DNA of 64,000 nucleotides from NCBI GenBank assembly GCA_050875145.1, contig JBNMLH010000001.1:124001-188000 (forward strand), in the 5' to 3' direction. The first letter of the stretch is position 1; the number at the start of each line of letters is the position of its first letter. Both the position numbers and the translations under genes were made by a program. Positions 54,708 through 63,189 of the stretch are shown here, piece by piece. A model generated the notes under the pieces. The model made no database searches, was not told where the DNA came from, and worked only from the letters and a program-made list of their open reading frames with translations. The DNA comes from CAG-411 sp050875145. Its GTDB lineage: Bacteria; Bacillota; Clostridia; Lachnospirales; Lachnospiraceae.

Positions 54708-54920
54708 TTATTCTAACTGCTTCAGTTTAGCTGCTGTTTGCTCCATATGTAATTCTAATTCTCTTATTTTTTCATAAAACAGTAATGCGGTCTCCCCTTT
54801 CCAATCTTCTTGCAAATAAGACCTTATTTCTTTTAACCCCAATTGACTTTCCTGCATCCATTCTTCCCCAACCCATTCAATTTTTTGTAAATTTCTCACG
54901 CTTTTTTTCTCTCTCATCAT
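54708..54920 (-). CDS. Small WXG100-like protein
   Basis: A helix-rich protein of about 70 residues: two predicted helices joined by EDWKGETAL, which carries the WxG turn of WXG100 (EsxA-type) proteins, followed by an amphipathic helix (LLFYEKIRELELHMEQ). It is shorter than the usual 95-100. The frame begins inside the end of the gene upstream; ATG codons at 54920 and 54917 are the likely starts, since a GTG at 54932 has no ribosome site. It would be the secreted substrate or partner of the FtsK-like ATPase in the same operon. Confidence 0.55.
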   Translation of the reverse strand: MMREKKSVRNLQKIEWVGEEWMQESQLGLKEIRSYLQEDWKGETALLFYEKIRELELHMEQTAAKLKQLE

Positions 54921-55041
54921 TTTCCAACTCACTCATCCAATCCTGCCATAGCTCCTGCTGTAAAATAAAAGCTTCCCCATCCCACAATTCATACATTTCC
55001 TGTTCTAATTTTTTTAATTTATCCACAAATTCGCTATACAT
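54877..55041 (-). CDS. 54-residue WDG-containing micro-protein
   Basis: A small frame, not long enough for standard gene calling: 54 residues, start MYSEFVDKLKKLEQEMYELW, then DGEAFILQQELWQDW and a charged tail. The WDG at residues 20-22 sits between two amphipathic helices, the WXG100 layout at half size. Its 3' end overlaps the next gene by 44 bp in another frame. It follows the previous gene by 8 bp; AAGGAG lies 15 bp before the ATG, which is rather far. It may be a small Esx-like partner of the 54.7-kb protein. Confidence 0.5.
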   Translation of the reverse strand: MYSEFVDKLKKLEQEMYELWDGEAFILQQELWQDWMSELENDEREKKREKFTKN

Positions 55042-55049
55042 ATCTAAAC

Positions 55050-55277
55050 TTATTCACTCTCCTTCCACAAAACAGCCTGTATAATTTTCTTATTTTTTTC
55101 CTCCGTATCCTGATAGCAGCTCAACACTTGACAGAATAATTCACACAATAACACTCCTTCTTCCAACCACTCTTTTTTCTCGATGTCAATCCCATCTATT
55201 TTTTTCCACTCTTCTAAATACCTTTTTCGTTTTTGCAAATTTTCATAAATTTCCTCTTCTCTTGCCCAAATAACCAT
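55050..55277 (-). CDS. 75-residue helical protein in T7SS-like operon
   Basis: A charged, helical protein (REEEIYENLQKRKRYLEEW, then a Cys-containing second helix ELFCQVLSCYQDTEE). There is no WxG motif. AAGGAGTAGGAG, contained in the end of the previous gene, supports the start. Unknown function; size, charge and position fit an Esx-type helical partner or a substrate chaperone. Confidence 0.6.
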   Translation of the reverse strand: MVIWAREEEIYENLQKRKRYLEEWKKIDGIDIEKKEWLEEGVLLCELFCQVLSCYQDTEEKNKKIIQAVLWKESE

Positions 55278-55281
55278 ACTC

Positions 55282-55641
55282 CTACTCCTTAAATTGGTAT
55301 ATTAACTCTAATTGTTTTTCTATTTCTGCAAAGCAGACGCACTTTATTTCTGCCCTTTTCTTTTCCCTTATCCCATCCTCTAAAATAAGCAATGCATCCT
55401 TTTCCATTTGTTCATAATTTTTTATAATGCGCTCCAGCGCAAAACACAATTGTTTTTCAAACACTATTTCCTGTTCCATTCTAGTTTTACATATGATAAT
55501 TTTCTTGCTACGTTCTGGCATTTCCATATGCACTGCCTGTATTCTTTCCAGTTCAGCCTCTAAGTCCTCCAACCTTAAAATCTGTGCTGTCATTTTCTTA
55601 TAAATAAACCATAGTGCCTCCATATTCACATACATACTCAT
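55282..55641 (-). CDS. 119-residue helical protein in T7SS-like operon
   Basis: Almost wholly helical, with heptad-like stretches at residues about 15-45 and 60-110, and three Cys residues. It overlaps the upstream gene by 4 bp (ATGA type), so expression is coupled. I do not recognise a family; it could be an LXG-like N-terminal helix protein without a toxin domain, or an Esx partner. Confidence 0.6.
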   Translation of the reverse strand: MSMYVNMEALWFIYKKMTAQILRLEDLEAELERIQAVHMEMPERSKKIIICKTRMEQEIVFEKQLCFALERIIKNYEQMEKDALLILEDGIREKKRAEIKCVCFAEIEKQLELIYQFKE

Positions 55642-56279
55642 CCATCCTTTTCTACTCTTTCCAGTTCTTTTAATACCAATGTATGCCTATATCCTGTCTG
55701 TTCTATTCCTTCACCGCTTTTTCTCCACAAAACTAACTTTCCATCTTTTTCGGTAACTGCCATACAGATACTTTCTTTATTGTTATATCGCTTCTCCAAG
55801 TAAAATTTACATTGCTCCTTTTTAGGAAACTCTTTTGCAACTCTCCAACGTTCCTCATACTCAGAAGAAAACACAGGGAAAAATTCTTCCTCCAAAAGGT
55901 CCTTTTTCCAACCTTCATATTCCACAAAACAAATCTGAAGAATATTACTTCCCTGTTGATCATTTCTAATCCATACACAAGGAAATCCTATGTATAATAT
56001 TCCTTGCTGCGTACAATATTTCGTACACTTTTCAATCACTACAACCTGTTCTGCATTCCGTATTCCATTCATAATCTTTGCATAGTCCCCCTTGGGAAAG
56101 AATTTACCCTCTATTACCGCAATCATATCCTGTTGAAACATTTTATGTAACTGCATTACAAGCTCCCTCTGACTCTTTTTCTCCTTTTCAAAAGAAAAAC
56201 AAAACATATTTTCTATCTTTGCACATGCCGCTAGGATACACCATTCTTCCCATTTAATTTTATATATGATATCGTTCAT
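55638..56279 (-). CDS. 213-residue protein in T7SS-like operon, unknown
   Basis: An alpha/beta protein with no signal peptide or membrane helix. It begins IKWEEWCILAACAKI, has a QQDMIAVIEGKFFPKGDYAKIM segment and an alternating beta C-terminal half. This order, a helix, then a short L/G-rich turn and a dominant antiparallel sheet, recalls the EspG chaperones of mycobacterial ESX systems, but no EspG is known in this group and sequence alone does not prove it. Start 56279 follows GGGTGGAAAT and overlaps the LytTR gene end by 20 bp. Confidence 0.55.
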   Translation of the reverse strand: MNDIIYKIKWEEWCILAACAKIENMFCFSFEKEKKSQRELVMQLHKMFQQDMIAVIEGKFFPKGDYAKIMNGIRNAEQVVVIEKCTKYCTQQGILYIGFPCVWIRNDQQGSNILQICFVEYEGWKKDLLEEEFFPVFSSEYEERWRVAKEFPKKEQCKFYLEKRYNNKESICMAVTEKDGKLVLWRKSGEGIEQTGYRHTLVLKELERVEKDG

Positions 56280-56991
56280 ATTTCCACCCACATTCTCTTA
56301 TTACTCTTTTATAACTTCTAGATAAAGGCACTATATCCTGTGTTTCTAAATAGATTTCTCCCAGTGAGTAGGATATATCCCTTATCCTTCTTTTGTTGAC
56401 AATAAAACTTCTATGACTACGAACAAAATGAGAGGGCAAACGCTGTTCTAATTCACCTAAAACAGCTTTAAAGGCAATTTTCTGATGTTCCAAATTCACA
56501 TAAATTAATTTATTTTGACACTCAAAATACAAAATTCGATCATAAGGTACTACAATTTCCTCTTCTATCCCTTCCACCAAAAAGCATTCTTCTGGATTGC
56601 TAGTACGACTTTGGTACCATTCCCAGATTTCTTCCACTACTCTTACCACATCGTTCTGCTGAAATGGCCGTAATAGCAGCGAAGATGCTTGCACACTAGG
56701 TTTTATATATTCCATAGGTGACACAGAATCATCCGCTATTACCAAAAGCACTCCTTCCTTGTTTTTAACACGAAATTTCTCTGCCGCTGCAATAGCATCT
56801 TTTTTCGTAACATCCATGTACAATACATCTAATTCCGGTGTTTCTTTTAAAATTTTCTGAAACTCTTTTATCGTCAAATATTCCTCTATCTTCCAATTTG
56901 CTCCACTTATATGAGCAATCTTTTCTCTGGAAATTGTTTTTAATACTTCGTTTTCCAACTGTTTTGGATTACATATAATAAACGCATTCAT
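56260..56991 (-). CDS. LytTR-family regulator with degenerate receiver
   Basis: A 243-residue DNA-binding protein. The C-terminal 100 residues are a LytTR domain (IVVPYDRILYFECQNKLIYV, FVRSHRSFIVNKRRI, SRSYKRVI), which binds repeated sites rather than by a helix-turn-helix. The N-terminal 125 residues look like a receiver fold with the YMDV Asp, but the acidic pair at its start is missing and the KPF Lys is Arg (LLRPF). It may respond without phosphorylation. No kinase gene of this type is adjacent. The start at 56991 has GAAAGG upstream. Confidence 0.85.
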   Translation of the reverse strand: MNAFIICNPKQLENEVLKTISREKIAHISGANWKIEEYLTIKEFQKILKETPELDVLYMDVTKKDAIAAAEKFRVKNKEGVLLVIADDSVSPMEYIKPSVQASSLLLRPFQQNDVVRVVEEIWEWYQSRTSNPEECFLVEGIEEEIVVPYDRILYFECQNKLIYVNLEHQKIAFKAVLGELEQRLPSHFVRSHRSFIVNKRRIRDISYSLGEIYLETQDIVPLSRSYKRVIRECGWKYERYHI

Positions 56992-57098
56992 GTCTTTTCC
57001 TTTCGTTTTTACCAAATCTAACGCAAACAAACTATTTTCTTATTTTTTATTCTAAAATAATTTGGTTTCATATATACAAGCTTACGGACAACTACTAC

Positions 57099-60000
57099 TT
57101 AAACAAACGGTATATGTATCAAACTACACTCTCCATGCACATGAAGCATTCCCATTTGTCTATTTTGCAAATTTTTTCGTTCTGATGGTTCAATAAACGG
57201 AAACGGAAAATAATTTTGTTCTCCAACACCACTTCCCACATAAATGCCATCCCTCCTATCAGAAAAAATATGAAACAGTGGATATTGTCTCAGCGCTCTA
57301 ACTTCTGTACTTTCACATGTCCCTATAAGAAATATCCTTTTTTCATCCCTTATCAGCAATAACTCTTCTAAAATTTTCTCTATATCGCCCGCCGCATACA
57401 TTCCCTGACTGCATATTTCGAAAAATTTCTTTATATCACTTAGAAAAATCCATGAAACTTCCGCATTGTTCGCCCTTTTCCTTTGATTTTGTTGTTTTAA
57501 ATCACTTGATACTTGCATCAGGCAGTCATAATACTGTTCCTTCGTCGTGTAGTGATGCAACAAATCGCTTTTTTCATATATTTCTTTTTGCATTTCACCC
57601 AAAAAAATTACCAGCTCATTTCGCTGTAATGCCTGCTTTAAGAAAAATTCTACCGTCTTCTCTCTTTTTTCTCTTTCTTTTCCTAAAATCAGCAAAGAAT
57701 CCAACTGAGATACTTTCCTCAATACAACTTCACCATCCCTATCCTTTATTCCAAAAAGGATATTTTCGTTTCGATCTTCTGCTACCTCTGTGTTTATATA
57801 TTCCATAAATTTCGAATAGGAAAGTTCTTTTGGTATCTGCTTTAATTTTTTAGCCCCTACACAACCTTCCCTGTTCTTTTGCGTTACTATCGTTTGAATA
57901 CCATCTCTTTCCCAGTAGATTGACTGAAACTCCACTAATTTTCCATCCATCTTTACTACACCTCGCCCTGGAACATTCTTTATCTCTGGTAACTTCACTT
58001 CTTCTCCAAAAAACGAATCCATATCTTCCTGCTTCATATTTAACGCAATCTTTTCTGGCAAATATTTTCGCCAAATACTTGGTATCTCTCTCTGTCCAAA
58101 TCCTCCCGCTGTAAGTATTATATAGATTCCATACGCATTACCTTCTCTTAATAAAATATAAATGCGTTCTAAGACAGTTTCCTCTGCTTTCTCTCGCAAT
58201 TTTGTCATATTATCAATTACAAACAAAATTGTAACCTTATCCTCTTCACATTGTATCTCCTCTTGACTATCCTTTCTTTTTCTTAATTCTTTTTCTAAAA
58301 AGGAAATACAACGTTTCAACTCTTCTACTGAAGTTACTACCCCTCCTACATGTGGTACTGTAGAAAACTCGCTCATTAGCCCATGGTCAAAGTCAGCTAA
58401 ATATAGCCAAAATTTGCTAGAAGCAAATAATTCTATACATTGAGACACGAGTCCAACTAAAAAAGTTGTTTTTCCACTGCCTCCCTTCCCTGCTAAGACA
58501 ATATTTCCATTGACTTTCGGATTTATTAAATAATAAGATTGTTTTTGCTTTTTTGTTTCATCACATAACCCCATCACAATACTTTGGGCTGGTAATTGTA
58601 GCTTTTCCGGTTTTAAAATTCGGGGAAGTGGAGGCATCCATAGGGGCACTGCACTACAAATTTTTCCCTCTCTTAATGCCTTATACACACGACTTTGTAC
58701 AAAACAAATTTGTTCCTCCATCGACCTCTTTCGCTTCTTCTTTTCTTCTATGTACACATTTTCCGCACTTGCTTTATCCCGATTCTTTTCTTTTGTCTCC
58801 TTGCTTGATTGCTGTTTATGCCCGGTATACGCCCCCTGAAATTCTGTAATTTTCATTTCTTTTCCATCTATAAAAAAACCTCTACCTGCCGGTTTGTGTG
58901 CCCACGAAAACATCTTTCCCATCATTTTATCGCACTGTTCTTTATCCCTTAATTTAAAACATATACGAAATCCGCTATTAGCCAAAAGTATATTTTCTAT
59001 CTCACCACTCGGTTTTTGTGTAGACAAAATCACATGAACTCCTAAGCTTCTCCCTACCCTAGATACTTGCACAATCGTTTCCGCAAAAGCAGGTAATTGA
59101 CTTTTCAATTCTGCGAATTCATCAATCATAATACATAAATGTGGTAACTTTTCATTATGAACGATTGCGTTGTAATCATCTATATGATTTACCTGTTCCC
59201 TACTTAAACTTTGTTCTCGCCTTTTTATTTCACTTTTAATTGCACAAACTCCTCTGTGTAACAACTTTCCTTCCAAATTTGTCAATACACCTGCCACATG
59301 AGGAAAGGTAGCAAATTGTTCTGCCATTCCCCCACCCTTATAATCAATCAATACAAACTGCAACTGTTCCGGACTGTAACGCACCGCAAGGGATAAAAAA
59401 ACAGACTGCATACACTGACTTTTTCCCGCTCCCGTCATTCCAGCAATCATCCCATGAGGTCCATCTGCCCACTCTTGCAAATCCAATTCACATGTTTTTC
59501 CCTGTTTCGTAACTCCAATTTGTGCCCTAATTCCATCTCTACAATTATTTTTACGCCAATTTTGTAATATATTATCCAATTCTGTTTTCATCATACAGGA
59601 AAACAAAACTAAATTAACATTTTCCGTATACCTCTCTTCCCTGTCTTTTTGCATTTTTCTCAATTGCTCTAACATTTTTACATGAGGAGTTACCATCATG
59701 TCTATTCTTACTTTCTGTGGCTTTATTACCTCGGTTAAACATATCTTCAATTTTTCACTATTTCTACAACCAACTGCCAACACTTCCTCGAGAAAAATAA
59801 GATGCAACCCAAAAATCGAAAAACTTTCTCCATATTGTATTCTTTTTTTCGGCTTAATTCTCTCCCCTTTTTCATATATTCCGTTTCGGCTACAATCTAT
59901 CAAGTACCATTGCCCTTGATATTTTTTTATCACTCCATGTTTTTTGGAAATCATACCTGCAACATTATACCCTATATCACTTTCCACTCCACTTCCAATC

Positions 60001-60392
60001 AAATATTCCACTTTTTCATCTAAATGATAATAATGATACGATTGTAATTTCTGCTCTTTTAAAAAAACAAGAATTGCTACCTTTTTCCCTTTCTTACGCC
60101 GATATTCCCATAAATCTTCCTTTCTTAATTGTCTGTCTTCAAATATTTGATGATTCAATCTTTTTACTTCATCACGTTTTTCTTTTGGAAAATACCACTT
60201 TTCTTTCCTGCACTCTAACAAAATTTTTTCATTCTCACTTATTTTAACCTGATAATGTCCTTCTTCATATTCCGGTAATTCACATATTTTATACTTCTTA
60301 TCATCATAAATCCACAATTCCAGTTTCATTTTTTCCAGCCATCCAATCTTTCCTTTTCTCTGCTCACCTTGTTTCCTACTAAACTTCTTCAT
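57099..60392 (-). CDS. FHA-FtsK/EssC-like ATPase, no visible TM
   Basis: A 1097-residue motor of the FtsK/SpoIIIE/EssC family. Residues about 118-200 form an FHA-type domain (IGSGVESDIG, SKKHGVI, SRNGIYEKGERI). The first ATPase module has Walker A GMTGAGKS (318-325), Walker B CIMIDEFAE and STQKPSG; the second has GKGGSGKTT (635-642); a third P-loop-like module (about 890-950) is degenerate. Standard EssC is about 1,480 residues and has two TM helices after the FHA domains; none is seen here. Start 60392 lacks a clear binding site; ATG 60329 is an alternative. Confidence 0.85.
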   Translation of the reverse strand: MKKFSRKQGEQRKGKIGWLEKMKLELWIYDDKKYKICELPEYEEGHYQVKISENEKILLECRKEKWYFPKEKRDEVKRLNHQIFEDRQLRKEDLWEYRRKKGKKVAILVFLKEQKLQSYHYYHLDEKVEYLIGSGVESDIGYNVAGMISKKHGVIKKYQGQWYLIDCSRNGIYEKGERIKPKKRIQYGESFSIFGLHLIFLEEVLAVGCRNSEKLKICLTEVIKPQKVRIDMMVTPHVKMLEQLRKMQKDREERYTENVNLVLFSCMMKTELDNILQNWRKNNCRDGIRAQIGVTKQGKTCELDLQEWADGPHGMIAGMTGAGKSQCMQSVFLSLAVRYSPEQLQFVLIDYKGGGMAEQFATFPHVAGVLTNLEGKLLHRGVCAIKSEIKRREQSLSREQVNHIDDYNAIVHNEKLPHLCIMIDEFAELKSQLPAFAETIVQVSRVGRSLGVHVILSTQKPSGEIENILLANSGFRICFKLRDKEQCDKMMGKMFSWAHKPAGRGFFIDGKEMKITEFQGAYTGHKQQSSKETKEKNRDKASAENVYIEEKKKRKRSMEEQICFVQSRVYKALREGKICSAVPLWMPPLPRILKPEKLQLPAQSIVMGLCDETKKQKQSYYLINPKVNGNIVLAGKGGSGKTTFLVGLVSQCIELFASSKFWLYLADFDHGLMSEFSTVPHVGGVVTSVEELKRCISFLEKELRKRKDSQEEIQCEEDKVTILFVIDNMTKLREKAEETVLERIYILLREGNAYGIYIILTAGGFGQREIPSIWRKYLPEKIALNMKQEDMDSFFGEEVKLPEIKNVPGRGVVKMDGKLVEFQSIYWERDGIQTIVTQKNREGCVGAKKLKQIPKELSYSKFMEYINTEVAEDRNENILFGIKDRDGEVVLRKVSQLDSLLILGKEREKREKTVEFFLKQALQRNELVIFLGEMQKEIYEKSDLLHHYTTKEQYYDCLMQVSSDLKQQNQRKRANNAEVSWIFLSDIKKFFEICSQGMYAAGDIEKILEELLLIRDEKRIFLIGTCESTEVRALRQYPLFHIFSDRRDGIYVGSGVGEQNYFPFPFIEPSERKNLQNRQMGMLHVHGECSLIHIPFV

Positions 60393-60402
60393 ATTTGTAC
60401 AA

Positions 60403-61593
60403 CTATCTTGCTCTGACTACCACTATAAAACAAATGATTACAACAATTATAATAAACACCCTTATGAGACTACTATTTCTGTTTTTTTCAATGCAACTAC
60501 CTTTTTCTTCCGTTTTCACTACACATTCTATTTCCGTTGCTATACTTTCCTCTTTTTCAAAACAATCTGTTTCTTCATCGATACAATCCTGTTTCTCCTC
60601 ACAAGTACAAGCCTCCAATGCAATTGTCTTTTCCATATCTAATGTAAGCTCTCTGTTTTCTTTCTGTGCTTCTTCCACACGACAAATTGCCTGATAAAAT
60701 TCTTCAATTGTGGCATATCGTTCTTCAGGTGAAAATGCAACTGCTTTTTTTATTAACTGTTCCAAGCAATCAGGTACCTTATTAAAAAACTTAATTTTCT
60801 CACCTGAAAGTCTTCTTTCTAATGCTTCTTGCTGTTCTATATATGTAATCTGTTGACTATATTGGGATAAAAAGGGAATCTGTTTCTGATTTAGATAGAA
60901 ATATAATACAATTCCTAAAGAGTAAATATCTGCCCTGTGATCATAATTCTTTCCAAAATATACTTCCGGAGCTACATAATGATACGCTTCCCTCCTAGTT
61001 AATTCCATTGGATATACCACAATACTTTCCGCAATTTCAAAATCTTCAAGCTTAAAATTCATAGTTTCAGACACCAAAATAGTATCAGGTCTTATATTTC
61101 CATGTACCAGATTATGTTTTTCATATACTTGTAATCCTCTACACAAATCCTTTCCCATTTGCAAAATATTTTCTAATGTTATATTCCTGTATTTTGTATA
61201 CTCAATACTATTTTGTGCCAGTTCCGTGCGTACTAAAATGTCATATCCAATTTCATCCGAACGCTCTGTTAGCTTATAATCTTCATAACTTATAATATTA
61301 TTCTTTTCTTCCAGCTCTGATATAAAAATAATTTTTTGGTATATCTCCTTAACAATTTCATAAAAATAAAACTGTATCTCTTCTCTTGACATTCCCATCT
61401 CCTGTAATTGTAAAACCTCTGATTGAGATTTGGGAATTGAAATCACTTTTAAAGCTGCATATTGCATACTTTCCAAACGCTTCCTTTGTATTCGATAAAC
61501 ACAACTATAACTATCTTCTCTAAGTAATCCATCTTCACAGATATGCCAATTATCCCAAAAAGGCTCGTATGCACGTAATTTATTCACATTCAT
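60403..61593 (-). CDS. Ser/Thr-like pseudokinase with C-terminal TM
   Basis: A 396-residue protein with a protein-kinase-like fold (about residues 15-290) and one TM at the very end (about 374-393). ATP-site Lys is present (YAALK, residue 49), and APE (208-210) and DIYSLG are intact. But HRDLKPEN has become HGNIRPDT (164-171), so the catalytic Asp is Asn and the Asn is Thr, and DFG is DFE (184-186). The Gly loop is also weak (LREDSYSCVY). It is thus likely inactive, like EssB/YukC, which is a pseudokinase with a TM. First gene of the operon; AATAAGGATGATACT precedes the ATG. Confidence 0.85.
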   Translation of the reverse strand: MNVNKLRAYEPFWDNWHICEDGLLREDSYSCVYRIQRKRLESMQYAALKVISIPKSQSEVLQLQEMGMSREEIQFYFYEIVKEIYQKIIFISELEEKNNIISYEDYKLTERSDEIGYDILVRTELAQNSIEYTKYRNITLENILQMGKDLCRGLQVYEKHNLVHGNIRPDTILVSETMNFKLEDFEIAESIVVYPMELTRREAYHYVAPEVYFGKNYDHRADIYSLGIVLYFYLNQKQIPFLSQYSQQITYIEQQEALERRLSGEKIKFFNKVPDCLEQLIKKAVAFSPEERYATIEEFYQAICRVEEAQKENRELTLDMEKTIALEACTCEEKQDCIDEETDCFEKEESIATEIECVVKTEEKGSCIEKNRNSSLIRVFIIIVVIICFIVVVRAR

Positions 61594-61644
61594 AGTATCA
61601 TCCTTATTCTATATGCTATGTTCATGTGTTGCTAAAACATTTGG

Positions 61645-61674
61645 ATTATAGCATACTCAAGCTTTAATTGTAAA
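61645..61674 (-). promoter_or_regulatory. Promoter of the T7SS-like operon
   Basis: On the minus strand TTTACA (61674-61669), 18 bp, TATAAT (61650-61645), about 50 bp before the pseudokinase start. Confidence 0.65.
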
Positions 61675-61755
61675 GTTAATTTTTTTCTGCATTTTTTATT
61701 TTTTCACGTTTTTAGACATTTTTCACAATAAAATCATTTAATTTTCTTTGTTCAT

Positions 61756-61806
61756 CAGACTTTTTATAAAATATATCGTCTTTTTCTTAGTTATAAAGAC
61801 TTTTTA
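61756..61806. promoter_or_regulatory. Direct repeats, possible LytTR sites
   Basis: GACTTTTT-like boxes begin at 61758, 61778 (GTCTTTTT) and 61798, exactly 20 bp apart, about 85-130 bp upstream of the operon's -35. LytTR regulators bind direct repeats about two helical turns apart. The operon encodes one, so autoregulation is plausible. The rest of 61680-61900 is AT-rich without a gene. Confidence 0.45.
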
Positions 61807-61900
61807 GTTTTATTTTTTTACAATAGTAAATATTGGATTTTTTATCAAAAAAGGCAGCAGAACTTAGAAGCACTCATTTTAACCCCTAATTTTGTAAAAC

Positions 61901-61955
61901 AAAAAAAGCCACTACACAGTCACCTGTGTAATGGCTTTTCAATTCCGTGTAAAAA
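61901..61955 (-). terminator. Terminator, copy A of a 55-bp direct repeat
   Basis: AAAAGCCATTACACAG pairs with CTGTGTAGTGGCTTTT on the minus strand, followed by a T run. The entire 55 bp, including 15 bp outside the hairpin, is identical to 63709-63763. It closes the Rpn-family gene. Confidence 0.85.
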
Positions 61956-61986
61956 AACGTGTGACCTTTTCGCCACCTAAACAAAC

Positions 61987-63012
61987 TTATTCAAACTTAT
62001 TATTTTTCACTTCATCATATTCTTTATATAATGTAGAACGTAATTCCTCATTTTCTGGCTTCATTACTGCTTCTGCTTCTGTATCTCTTTTATTTTTCCT
62101 TAGCCAATTATACAAGACCATAATATTCAGTTCTCCCTCTGCTCTTCCTTTAGCTTTTCCCTCAGCTATTCCTTCAGCTTTTCCTTTGGCTATTCCCTTT
62201 TCTTCTACATATCCACTTAAATTACACATATCTTCCACCTCCTGTTTAAACGCAATCGACATAGGTATCTCAAATTCTTCCTGTAATTTTTTCTTTTTCT
62301 TCTCTTTGTCTATACTACTCGACAAAAGTGTGGTAAGCATATTCACAAGTCTATTTTCACTTGCTAGTTCATCTCCACCTAAATGTATCATAACAGCTGA
62401 TAATAAATCATACCTTGATGATTTACTCGGATTTCCATATAATACATTCGGTTGCATGTGATACTCTACAATGGAATCCTTTACATTTTTACGTGAATCC
62501 ATACAAATCCAAATGGAATATACTTTTTTTATTCCATCATATTTCACCTTATCTGCGGTTTTATTAGTGAATTCCTTTCCCAGTTGTGAAGACAATAATC
62601 TCGCACAATAAAAAACTGCCCTTGTCACAATATCATAACCAGGTTCACTGTCCTTTTGAGCCTCTATGTTAATGATAATCTTTGTATACTCTCCATCCGG
62701 TAAAATCACATAAAACTTTATATCGTAAGTTATTTTTCCCTCATTTGGTATGGCATCTTCTGTATTTAATCCCTCTATGCTTTCCATGTTACTAAGTCCA
62801 GTATCTACTGGTACTTTTGCCACTTCTGGAGTACCTTCAATACACTTTTCAATATTAGAAATGCTAAACTCAAAAAATTCTCTTACTGTATACTTTAGTA
62901 TCCATGCAAGAATAATTTTATTCGCCAACACTTTTTTTACCTGTGCATCGTACTTTGACTTGCCATCCGTAGCATCTATATCATTGGCTAATAATGTATC
63001 CATTTCTTTCAT
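61987..63012 (-). CDS. Rpn-family PD-(D/E)XK nuclease / transposase-like
   Basis: A 341-residue protein of the Rpn (recombination-promoting nuclease, formerly transposase_31-like) family. The active-site pattern is visible: Asp97 in TYDIKFYV and Glu117-x-Gln119 in INIEAQ, the ExQ variant of PD-(D/E)XK. The C-terminal region has KGKAEG/AEGKAKG repeats, a low-complexity stretch typical of the family and prone to length change. GGGAGAGG precedes the start. It lies between two copies of a 55-bp repeat, with a group II intron relic behind, so it may have been acquired. Activity is not shown here. Confidence 0.9.
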   Translation of the reverse strand: MKEMDTLLANDIDATDGKSKYDAQVKKVLANKIILAWILKYTVREFFEFSISNIEKCIEGTPEVAKVPVDTGLSNMESIEGLNTEDAIPNEGKITYDIKFYVILPDGEYTKIIINIEAQKDSEPGYDIVTRAVFYCARLLSSQLGKEFTNKTADKVKYDGIKKVYSIWICMDSRKNVKDSIVEYHMQPNVLYGNPSKSSRYDLLSAVMIHLGGDELASENRLVNMLTTLLSSSIDKEKKKKKLQEEFEIPMSIAFKQEVEDMCNLSGYVEEKGIAKGKAEGIAEGKAKGRAEGELNIMVLYNWLRKNKRDTEAEAVMKPENEELRSTLYKEYDEVKNNKFE

Positions 63013-63189
63013 TTGTTCTTCCTCTCCCTTCTTTCATTATCAGAACGGTTTTATTCAAAACTCCACATAATAACGTAATACAGGAAGTTTCCTACTCAAC
63101 CATATTATAACATGCTTTTATACAATTTGAAAAGAAAAAAGCGTTTTACTAGCTAAATAACAAAACTTGCATTCCCGCAAAAGTTTCTT

